The position numbers were made by a program, and so were the translations under genes. A stretch of 10,876 nucleotides of DNA from Candidatus Segatella papionis. Its GTDB lineage: Bacteria; Bacteroidota; Bacteroidia; Bacteroidales; Bacteroidaceae. The stretch is taken from the NCBI GenBank assembly GCA_002297965.1, contig DBLF01000123.1:91749-102624 (forward strand). Direction: 5' to 3'. Of this stretch, positions 5,623-10,876 are shown piece by piece. The notes under the pieces were generated by a model. That model was not told the origin of the DNA and searched no databases. It saw nothing but the letters and a program-made list of their open reading frames with translations. Positions within the stretch are counted from its first letter, which is position 1; every line of letters begins with the position of its first letter.

Positions 5623-6987
5623 ATGGCAGAAACAAATAGAGGAAGTTTTGGTAGCAAGATAGGAATGATTCTTGCTACGGCAGGTGGCGCCGTAGGTTTG
5701 GGTAACGTATGGCGCTTCCCTTATATGGCTGGTCAGGAAGGTGGCGCAGCCTTTATCTTGGTGTATATCGGATGCGTGCTCTTGCTCGGCATCCCTTGTA
5801 TGATATCAGAGTTTGTCATCGGTCGTCACGGTGCTTCCAATACGGCGCGTGCCTATACCAAACTCGCCAATGGAACGCCTTGGCGATGGGTAGGCTACCT
5901 GGAGGTGCTTACTGGCTTCCTGATAACTGGTTATTATGCCGTGGTCTCGGGATGGTGCTTGCAGTATGTCTATGCTAGCATCATGGGGGAGCTGCATGGC
6001 GACCCAACCTTCGTGGCAAACTATTTCAAGGAGTTTTCTTCCGACCCGATTCGCCCTGTGATGTGGACGGTGGCTATCTTCCTGGTTTGTCACTTCGTGA
6101 TTATCCACGGTGTGCGAGGTGGCATCGAGAAGGCATCCAAGGTGATGATGCCCCTCTTGTTCATCCTCTTGCTTATCATCGTGGTGGCAGCTTGTATGTT
6201 GCCTAATGCCGGGAGTGGCATCGAGTTCTTGCTGAAGCCAGACTTTGGCAAGGTGGATAGAAACGTATTCCTCAATGCCTTGGGACAGTCGTTCTACTCC
6301 ATGAGCATCGGTATGGGTTGCATCTGTACGTATGCCTCTTATTTCACTCGCCAGACCAATCTCTTCAAGTCTGCCTTGCAGATTTCTGCCATCGACTTGA
6401 TTGTTGCGGTGATGGCTGGTTTGATGATTTTCCCTGCAGCGTTCTCTGTGGGTGTATCGCCTGATAGTGGTCCTTCGCTCATCTTCATCACTCTGCCAAA
6501 TGTCTTCAATGAGGCATTTGCCTCCATGCCTGTGTTGGGATGGATTATCTCGCTGCTCTTCTATGTGCTCCTTTCGGTGGCTGCCCTTACATCGCTGATG
6601 TCGCTGCACGAGGTGAATACCTCGTTCTTCTATGAGGAGCTGAAGATAGACCGCAAGAAGGGGGCAACCATCGTGACCATATCTTGTGCCGTGATAGGAG
6701 CCTTCTGTTCTCTCTCGTTGGGTGCGACGGATAAGCTCACATTCCTGGGCAAGACACTGTTCGACTGGTTCGACTTTGTTACGGGACAGGTGTTCCTGCC
6801 GATGGCGGGCTTCTTTACTTGTTTGTTCTTGGGCTGGTATGTGCCAAAGAAGATTGTGCAGGATGAGTTCACCAACTGGGGAACTTTGAAGGGAAACCTT
6901 TTCGGCATCTATCTTTTCTTAATCAGATATATTTGCCCAGTGCTGATATTCTTGGTGTTCTTGAATCAGTTTGGAGTCTTCGGATAA
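5623..6987 (+). CDS. NSS family sodium:amino-acid symporter (first of pair)
   Basis: A 454-residue LeuT-fold inner-membrane transporter that should import an amino acid with Na+. Its length matches the 11-helix bacterial NSS type (MhsT/Tyt1-like) rather than LeuT (519). TM1 carries the Na+/substrate motif AGGAVGLGNVWRFP (20-33); the unwound TM6 is GQSFYSMSIGMG (221-232); the TM8 Na2 motif is ALTS (321-324). By alignment to LeuT, the pocket residues Y108, F253, S256, F259, S355 and I359 correspond to Y105, Y225, S228, M231, S324 and L328. The pocket suggests a neutral, probably hydrophobic or aromatic amino acid; the exact substrate is not readable. The start is supported by the A-rich leader and by agreement with the paralog's N-terminus. 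A close paralog follows after 67 bp on the same strand, almost certainly co-transcribed, and the shared terminator is at 8541-8599. Confidence 0.95.
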   Translation: MAETNRGSFGSKIGMILATAGGAVGLGNVWRFPYMAGQEGGAAFILVYIGCVLLLGIPCMISEFVIGRHGASNTARAYTKLANGTPWRWVGYLEVLTGFLITGYYAVVSGWCLQYVYASIMGELHGDPTFVANYFKEFSSDPIRPVMWTVAIFLVCHFVIIHGVRGGIEKASKVMMPLLFILLLIIVVAACMLPNAGSGIEFLLKPDFGKVDRNVFLNALGQSFYSMSIGMGCICTYASYFTRQTNLFKSALQISAIDLIVAVMAGLMIFPAAFSVGVSPDSGPSLIFITLPNVFNEAFASMPVLGWIISLLFYVLLSVAALTSLMSLHEVNTSFFYEELKIDRKKGATIVTISCAVIGAFCSLSLGATDKLTFLGKTLFDWFDFVTGQVFLPMAGFFTCLFLGWYVPKKIVQDEFTNWGTLKGNLFGIYLFLIRYICPVLIFLVFLNQFGVFG

Positions 6988-7016
6988 GGCTCATTATATA
7001 TTATAAGGTGTAATAT

Positions 7017-7051
7017 ATGTAATAACGTATTTTACGCACAAAACATTACAT
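7017..7051 (+). other. Inverted repeat before the second NSS gene
   Basis: ATGTAAT (7017-7023) pairs with ATTACAT (7045-7051), and inside it CGTA (7026-7029) pairs with TACG (7033-7036). The hairpin ends 3 nt before the start codon of the second transporter, so it could influence its translation. It is AT-rich and could arise by chance. The rest of the gap (6988-7054) shows no promoter. Confidence 0.3.
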
Positions 7052-7054
7052 TCA

Positions 7055-8413
7055 ATGGAAAATAGAGGAAATTTCGGAAGTAAATTAGGCGTCATCCTAG
7101 CCACAGCGGGTTCAGCCGTGGGCTTGGGCAACGTATGGCGCTTTCCTTATATGGCAGGTCAGAATGGTGGCGCAGCTTTCATTCTCATCTATTTGGTTTG
7201 CATCATCTTGCTGGGCTTGCCAGGCATGATGAACGAGTTTATCATCGGCCGCCACTCGGCCTCCAATGCTGCCCGTGCTTATAGCAATTTAGGCAATGGT
7301 CATAAGGCTTGGGGTGCAGTGGGATTGATGGGAGTTATCACTTCCATGATTATCCTTGGCTTTTATGCCGTGGTGGCAGGTTGGTGCCTGCAGTATCTCT
7401 ATGCCAGTATTATGGGCGGTGTACATGGAGACCCAGAGTATGTGAAAAATTACTTTCAGACTTTTGCCGCCGACCCTATACGGCCTACCTTGTGGGCGAT
7501 AGCTTTTATCTTGCTGACCCACATGGTGGTGGTTCGAGGCGTGCGCAACGGTATAGAGAAGGCATCTAAGATATTGATGCCGCTGCTCTTTGTGTTGCTC
7601 ATTGTCATTGTTGCGGCATCTTGTTCGTTACCTGGGGCGATGAAGGGTGTGGAGTTTTTGTTGAAGCCAGATTTCTCGAAGGTGGATGAGAATGTGTTGT
7701 TGGAGGCCTTGGGACAGGCGTTCTTCTCGCTGAGTATGGGTACGGCTTGTCTTTGCACCTATGCTTCCTATTTCAGTCGTCAGACCAATCTCTTGAAGTC
7801 TGCAAGCCAAATTGTGGTTATCGATACCTTGATAGCAGTGTTGGCGGGCTTGATGATTTTCCCTGCGGCATTCTCTGTAGGCGTGAATCCAGATAGCGGT
7901 CCTTCGCTCATCTTCATCACGCTGCCTAATGTGTTCCAACAGGCGTTTGGCAATATGCCTGTGGTTTGTTACGTTATTTCGGTATTGTTTTATGCCTTAT
8001 TGGTGTTGGCAGCGTTGACATCTACCATATCCATGCATGAGATAGGAACGGCATTCTTCTATGAGGAGCGTAAGATTAGCCGCAAAAATGGCGCTTGGAT
8101 AGAGACCATCGCTTGCTGTGTGATAGCCGTGTTCTGTTCTCTCTCGCAAGGAGCAGTGCCAGGATTGGGCTTCTTCGGAAAGGATTTCCTCACCAATTGT
8201 GATAACTTTACGGCTCAGTTGTTGATGCCGTTAGGCTCGTTTGTCACCTGTTTGTTCTTGGGTTGGTATGTGCCAAAGAAGATTGTTCGTGATGAGTTCA
8301 CCAACTGGGGCACGGTGAGTGGCAAGTTCTTCCCTGTGTTCCTCTTTATGATTCGTTTCGTCAGTCCGGTCTGCATCTTGCTGATTTTCCTGCATCAGTT
8401 TGGAGTGATTTAA
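7055..8413 (+). CDS. NSS family sodium:amino-acid symporter (second of pair)
   Basis: A 452-residue paralog of the preceding gene, clearly more than half identical by eye and collinear end to end, so a tandem duplication. TM1 has AGSAVGLGNVWRFP (18-31), TM6 GQAFFSLSMGTA (220-231) and TM8 ALTS (320-323), so the Na+ sites look intact and transport should be active. Its pocket differs from that of the first copy. LeuT-equivalent positions are Y104, F224 (Tyr in copy 1), S227, T230 (Met in copy 1), S323 and M327 (Leu in copy 1). The residue before Y104 is Phe, where copy 1 has Tyr. This suggests different substrate preference rather than simple dosage. The C-terminal segment containing WYVPKKIV and DEFTNWGT is almost the same in both and its DNA is near-identical. 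The gene has no visible promoter and most likely depends on the one before copy 1. A 22-bp repeat array lies about 28 bp after its stop. Confidence 0.95.
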   Translation: MENRGNFGSKLGVILATAGSAVGLGNVWRFPYMAGQNGGAAFILIYLVCIILLGLPGMMNEFIIGRHSASNAARAYSNLGNGHKAWGAVGLMGVITSMIILGFYAVVAGWCLQYLYASIMGGVHGDPEYVKNYFQTFAADPIRPTLWAIAFILLTHMVVVRGVRNGIEKASKILMPLLFVLLIVIVAASCSLPGAMKGVEFLLKPDFSKVDENVLLEALGQAFFSLSMGTACLCTYASYFSRQTNLLKSASQIVVIDTLIAVLAGLMIFPAAFSVGVNPDSGPSLIFITLPNVFQQAFGNMPVVCYVISVLFYALLVLAALTSTISMHEIGTAFFYEERKISRKNGAWIETIACCVIAVFCSLSQGAVPGLGFFGKDFLTNCDNFTAQLLMPLGSFVTCLFLGWYVPKKIVRDEFTNWGTVSGKFFPVFLFMIRFVSPVCILLIFLHQFGVI

Positions 8414-8440
8414 GAGATGTTATAATTCGATTAAGAATTA

Positions 8441-8528
8441 GAACGTAATTTGAAAGCTGCTGGAACGTAATTTAAGAATTGGTAGAACGTAATTTAATAA
8501 TTGCTAGAATGTGATATAAGGCTTTAGC
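8441..8528. repeat. Tandem repeat, 4 units of 22 bp, running into a CDS end
   Basis: Units start at 8441, 8463, 8485 and 8507. The first three begin with the same 11 bases (GAACGTAATTT); the fourth is GAATGTGATAT. The second halves are degenerate. The array sits after the second NSS stop, and its fourth unit is the final coding stretch of the convergent helix-hairpin-helix gene (YITF codons), whose stop is at 8504-8506. Confidence 0.85.
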
Positions 8529-9496
8529 CGTTCTATTTCGTCCGTTGAAAAACCTTTGAGGAGTTTTAGCTCGTCAAGGTTTTTCAACGGACCTTTTTTG
8601 TTTCTATAGTCGCGAATCTCCTTGGCTTGGCTGGTGTTGATGTAAGGATGATGGCAGAGTTGGGAGAACGAGAGCTTGTTGATATTGATTTTGCTGATGC
8701 GTGCCGCGTCAATCTTGATGAAGTCTATGGCAGAACTTGGGAAATTCTTGATTTCTGCCAACTGTTCGATATGGATAAAACCGCCTAGCTGGTTTCTATA
8801 TCTTACGATGGCTTTGGCAAAATAGTTACCTATCCCAGGAATCTTTTGTAGTTCCGTGGTGTCTGCGGTGTTGATATTAATCTGTTCGCCAGCCTTCAGC
8901 TTTTGTGTGTGGCTGTATTTGTTTGTATATGGTCTTTCTGTGTTTCCACTCTCACTTTCATGATAGTTTTTGTTTTCGTCTTTATGATAGCTTCCGCTCT
9001 CACTTTCATGATAGCTTCCGCTTCCTTCATTATTGGAATAGGATTCGGCTCTTTTCCTCGTCTTGTGTCCGTAGAACTCTGAGGCGGGTTTGTAGTCGTC
9101 TGCGATATGGATGAAGGGAAGTAGGGTCTCGTAGGTTTTCTTGGTAATGCCATAGACCCGTGCGAAGTCGGAAGGGCGGCTGAAGATTCCGCCTTTTTCT
9201 CGAAATCTGATGATGCTTCTGGTTTGCCAGGGTGCCAAGCCGAGTCGTAGTAGGTCATCGACAGTGGCAGTGTTGGGGTCGAAGGGGAATAACTCATGAA
9301 CCAAGCCATCCTCCTTGGAATATACAGGATGTTCTTTAGAAGAGTGTTTGATGATAGTCTGATTGTCGGTACTTTTCTCCCCGTCCAGTTTCCCGATGAT
9401 GAAGGTGAGAGAAAAACACACGATAATAATGGCAAGCAAGACGAAGAGTGCTTGTCGATCATTCTTTTGCAGGTAAAATAGGTCCTTGATATGCAT
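8504..9496 (-). CDS. Membrane-anchored ComEA-like helix-hairpin-helix DNA-binding protein
   Basis: 330 residues. A short basic N-terminus is followed by one membrane span (about 16-35), which anchors the rest outside the cytoplasmic membrane by the usual inside-positive rule. Three HhH segments follow: about 71-130 (DPNTATVDDLLRLGLAPWQ... GGIFSRPSDFARVYGI), 206-262 (ININTADTTELQKIPGIG... GGFIHIEQLAEI) and 270-328 (ININKLSFSQLCHHPYI... KGPLKNLDELKLLKGF). The second is the canonical ComEA form with IPGIG; the others are weaker. Between HhH1 and HhH2 lies a low-complexity Tyr-His-Ser-Glu linker with three 8-residue repeats (161-184). ComEA proteins bind double-stranded DNA during uptake; that role here is inferred, since no other competence gene is in the window. 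A general nucleoid or repair-type HhH role is the alternative. The start lies 24 bp downstream of the tRNA-Pro gene in the same direction, with no promoter in between, so the two probably share a transcript. The 3' part contains a terminator acting on the opposite strand. Confidence 0.88.
   Translation of the reverse strand: MHIKDLFYLQKNDRQALFVLLAIIIVCFSLTFIIGKLDGEKSTDNQTIIKHSSKEHPVYSKEDGLVHELFPFDPNTATVDDLLRLGLAPWQTRSIIRFREKGGIFSRPSDFARVYGITKKTYETLLPFIHIADDYKPASEFYGHKTRKRAESYSNNEGSGSYHESESGSYHKDENKNYHESESGNTERPYTNKYSHTQKLKAGEQININTADTTELQKIPGIGNYFAKAIVRYRNQLGGFIHIEQLAEIKNFPSSAIDFIKIDAARISKININKLSFSQLCHHPYINTSQAKEIRDYRNKKGPLKNLDELKLLKGFSTDEIERLKPYITF
8541..8599 (+). terminator. Intrinsic terminator of the NSS operon, inside the convergent CDS
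   Basis: A 16-bp perfect inverted repeat (8541-8556 with 8576-8591; arm TCCGTTGAAAAACCTT) surrounds a 19-nt loop and is followed after CC by T6 (8594-8599) on the plus strand. It begins 128 nt past the second NSS stop. On the minus strand the hairpin is not followed by Ts, so it should act only on plus-strand transcripts. It encodes part of the third HhH segment of the opposing gene (KGPLKN to GFST). Confidence 0.85.
8943..9014 (-). repeat. In-frame 24-bp repeats in the HhH gene linker
   Basis: Three 24-bp units (8943-8966, 8967-8990, 8991-9014) encode SYHESESG, SYHKDENK and NYHESESG in protein order. An 18-base block is identical at 8949-8966 and 8997-9014. A degenerate fourth copy may precede them in the protein (SYSNNEGSG). 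The period is a multiple of three, so copy-number change would lengthen or shorten the linker without a frameshift. Confidence 0.85.
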
Positions 9497-9520
9497 AAGC
9501 CCTTCGCTTTAGATGTTAAG

Positions 9521-9593
9521 TCGGGATTACTGGACTCGAACCAGCGACCTCATCGTCCCGAACGACGTGCGCTACCAACTGCGCTAAATCCCG
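9521..9593 (-). tRNA. tRNA-Pro (anticodon CGG)
   Basis: A 73-nt cloverleaf on the minus strand: acceptor CGGGATT/AATCCCG with discriminator A; D arm GCGC/GCGC around AGTTGGTA; anticodon arm CGTCG/CGATG (one G-U) with loop TTCGGGA, so the anticodon is CGG with G37 as usual for tRNA-Pro; T arm GCTGG/CCAGT with TTCGAGT. CCA is not encoded. It reads proline codon CCG. Confidence 0.96.
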
Positions 9594-9634
9594 ATTTTGG
9601 TTGCTTATGCCGCAAGAACATTGCAAATGTGCTG

Positions 9635-9666
9635 CAAAGTTACGCTAAATTTCGCATAAAACCAAA
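9635..9666 (-). promoter_or_regulatory. Promoter of tRNA-Pro and probably the HhH gene
   Basis: On the minus strand, TTTG (9663-9666) and TAACTTTG (9635-9642) are 20 bp apart, a full Bacteroidetes consensus. Transcription would start near 9628, about 35 nt before the mature tRNA 5' end (9593). Confidence 0.85.
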
Positions 9667-9713
9667 TAAAAAAGCACTTTTTTATCTTTTTTGAAAAGAT
9701 TTTCACTTAAAAA

Positions 9714-9745
9714 TTTGGTGGAACCGATTATTTGTTGTACCTTTG
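9714..9745 (+). promoter_or_regulatory. Promoter of tRNA-Phe
   Basis: TTTG (9714-9717) and TACCTTTG (9738-9745) are 20 bp apart, a full consensus match. The start would be near 9752, about 28 nt before the tRNA. Together with the opposite promoter at 9635-9666 it forms a divergent tRNA promoter pair, with the -33 boxes separated by about 47 bp of AT-rich DNA. Confidence 0.85.
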
Positions 9746-9779
9746 CACCCGCAAATGAGAAATCATCTGTAAAAGTAAT

Positions 9780-9852
9780 GGTGCCATAGCTCAGTTGGTA
9801 GAGCAAAGGACTGAAAATCCTTGTGTCCCCGGTTCGATTCCTGGTGGTACCA
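9780..9852 (+). tRNA. tRNA-Phe (anticodon GAA)
   Basis: A 73-nt cloverleaf: acceptor GGTGCCA/TGGTACC (one G-U) with discriminator A; D arm GCTC/GAGC around AGTTGGTA; anticodon arm AAGGA/TCCTT with loop CTGAAAA, so the anticodon is GAA; variable loop GTGTC; T arm CCCGG/CCTGG with TTCGATT. The T stem has one C-U mismatch at the middle pair. CCA is not encoded. Confidence 0.96.
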
Positions 9853-9856
9853 CTTC

Positions 9857-9893
9857 AAAAAGCCGAACTTCTTCAAAGAGGTTCGGCTTTTTG
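9857..9893 (+). terminator. Intrinsic terminator of tRNA-Phe
   Basis: AAAAAGCCGAAC (9857-9868) pairs perfectly with GTTCGGCTTTTT (9881-9892). The stem extends inward through a G-U and further pairs towards a small loop. A T-rich tract follows. It begins 5 nt after the tRNA. Confidence 0.9.
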
Positions 9894-10100
9894 TTTATTT
9901 TTACTTACTCGCCGTGTTTATTATGTAACCAGATGATCTGCATCCTCCAAATCTGTATATTCTCTTCTTTAATCAAAACAGATGGGTAAAACCTGTCTTT
10001 TCTCTATCCTTTGCTCTTTTTCTTGAAAATATATTGGAATTTTGTCTTTTCTGTTGCTCCTTTTGTCTAATTTCTAGTGCAGGTGAATGGGCGTTTTTCC

Positions 10101-10108
10101 TACTTTTG
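10101..10108 (+). promoter_or_regulatory. Probable -7 element of the SusC-like gene
   Basis: TACTTTTG followed by GCAACC matches the Bacteroidetes -7 box and start region. The leader would be about 45 nt. No TTTG lies at the normal -33 distance, so the promoter may need an activator or an alternative sigma factor. The rest of 9894-10100 is AT-rich and shows nothing else I can support. Confidence 0.55.
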
Positions 10109-10160
10109 CAACCGAAACAATTCATTAAATCAATAAGAACCTGATAAATTAGCTAAGCAA

Positions 10161-10876
10161 ATGAATGCAATTTTAGGCAAAACAAAACAGAGAAGTTTCC
10201 TTCTCGTTGCATTGTTCCTCATGGGATGTTTGCAGCTCTTGGCTCAAACACGCACCATCAAAGGTGAGGTGACAGATGCGCAAAATGGTGAAGCCCTTAT
10301 CGGAGCCACGGTTATGGTGGACGGCGAAAAGGGCGGTACGGTTACCGACTTAGATGGTAACTTTGTTCTTCAAGTGCCTTCTTCTGCCAAGAAGGTGAAA
10401 GTCTCCTATATTGGATATGTGGATAAAGTTATCGCTATATCTGATAATATGAAGGTGAAACTTGAGTCCGACAGTCAGACTTTGACGGATGTCGTGGTGA
10501 TCGGTTATGGTACGGCTCGTAAGAGCGACCTCACCGGTTCCGTGGCTACCGTCAAGGCGAAGGACTTCAACAAGGGTCTCGTTTCTTCTCCAGAACAGCT
10601 TATCAATGGTAAGGTGTCGGGTGTGCAAATCATGTCAAACAGTGGTTCTGCCTCTGCAGGTAGTACCATCCGTGTGCGTGGTGGTGCTTCTCTGAATGCC
10701 AGCAACGACCCTCTTATCGTGCTCGATGGCGTGCCATTGGAGCAGGGTGGTATTTCTGGTAACTCCAGCAACTTCCTCAGCATGATTAACCCTTCCGACA
10801 TCGAGAGCATGACGGTATTGAAGGATGCTTCCTCTACCGCCATCTATGGTTCTCGTGCTTCTAATGGTGTCATCAT
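10161..10876 (+). CDS. SusC/RagA family TonB-dependent outer-membrane protein (partial, 5' end)
   Basis: The first 238 codons run open to the window edge; the family is usually around 1000 residues, so about a quarter is visible. The N-terminal signal peptide (1 to about 29) has a basic start, a hydrophobic core and LLAQ before the mature protein. Residues 32-102 form the carboxypeptidase-regulatory-like domain typical of SusC (TIKGEVTDAQNGEALIGATV, GTVTDLDGNFVL, VSYIGY). DVVVIGYGTARKSDLTGSV (110-128) is the SusC signature with the presumed TonB-contact segment. The plug domain follows (SSPEQLINGKVSGVQI, IRVRGGASLNASNDPLIVLDG, IYGSRASNGVI). With a SusD-type lipoprotein, expected downstream, it would import a glycan or oligopeptide across the outer membrane; the substrate cannot be read. 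A cysteine at 23 lies inside the hydrophobic core, but the context fits signal peptidase I cleavage better than a lipobox. No extracytoplasmic-function sigma/anti-sigma pair or hybrid two-component regulator is adjacent on the left. Confidence 0.95.
   Translation, partial: MNAILGKTKQRSFLLVALFLMGCLQLLAQTRTIKGEVTDAQNGEALIGATVMVDGEKGGTVTDLDGNFVLQVPSSAKKVKVSYIGYVDKVIAISDNMKVKLESDSQTLTDVVVIGYGTARKSDLTGSVATVKAKDFNKGLVSSPEQLINGKVSGVQIMSNSGSASAGSTIRVRGGASLNASNDPLIVLDGVPLEQGGISGNSSNFLSMINPSDIESMTVLKDASSTAIYGSRASNGVI

Noticed and set aside
5806..6609. Long minus-strand open frame opposite the first NSS gene
   Set aside because: The protein is His/Arg/Gln-rich without domains and mirrors the codon pattern of the transporter, so it is a shadow frame.
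8541..8591. Invertible-promoter or recombination site, or uptake-sequence pair
   Set aside because: The perfect inverted repeat is close-spaced, followed by T6 on one strand, and encodes conserved HhH residues. A terminator explains it better, and no second copy of the arm is seen in the window.
9521..9852. tRNA genes as the attachment site of an integrated element
   Set aside because: No integrase and no partial tRNA duplicate are visible; both tRNAs are intact with their own promoters.

Overview
The window looks like ordinary chromosome from a member of the Bacteroidales, most likely Prevotellaceae. Four things point there: promoters of the Bacteroidetes type (TTTG, about 20 bp, then TAnnTTTG), A-rich leaders with few Shine-Dalgarno sites, a SusC/RagA-type TonB-dependent outer-membrane protein, and protein sequences of Bacteroidales character. 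The genus is inferred. I see no phage, IS element, CRISPR array, integrase or toxin-antitoxin pair.

Layout. Positions 45-85 hold a bidirectional terminator. On the minus strand, 164-1279 is an M20 metallo-deacylase of the ArgE/DapE type. It shares a divergent promoter region (about 1290-1448) with a plus-strand acyl-CoA ligase (1449-3257). A plus-strand housekeeping run follows: prfB (3403-4530), a 49-residue single-span membrane protein (4619-4768) and a CYTH triphosphatase-like protein (4946-5431). After a promoter and a foldable leader come two tandem paralogous sodium:amino-acid symporters of the NSS family (5623-6987 and 7055-8413). Convergent to them is a membrane-anchored ComEA-like helix-hairpin-helix protein (8504-9496, minus), which lies just downstream of a tRNA-Pro(CGG) gene. 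A divergent tRNA-Phe(GAA) follows with its own promoter and terminator. The window ends in the first 238 codons of a SusC-like gene (10161 onward).

The genes do not form one pathway. They cover amino-acid metabolism and uptake (deacylase, NSS pair), fatty-acid activation, translation termination, polyphosphate or nucleotide-type phosphohydrolysis, DNA binding at the envelope, and glycan or peptide import (SusC).

The least explained signal is non-coding. Four unrelated, degenerate short tandem-repeat arrays (periods 16/18, 20, 28/21 and 22 bp) each lie just downstream of a stop codon. Each has a palindromic 4-6 bp core, and two lie between the stop codon and an intrinsic terminator. The second notable point is a strong intrinsic terminator for the NSS operon: a 16-bp perfect stem plus T6, placed wholly inside the coding sequence of the convergent helix-hairpin-helix gene. 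I found no strong candidate for a new multi-gene system.
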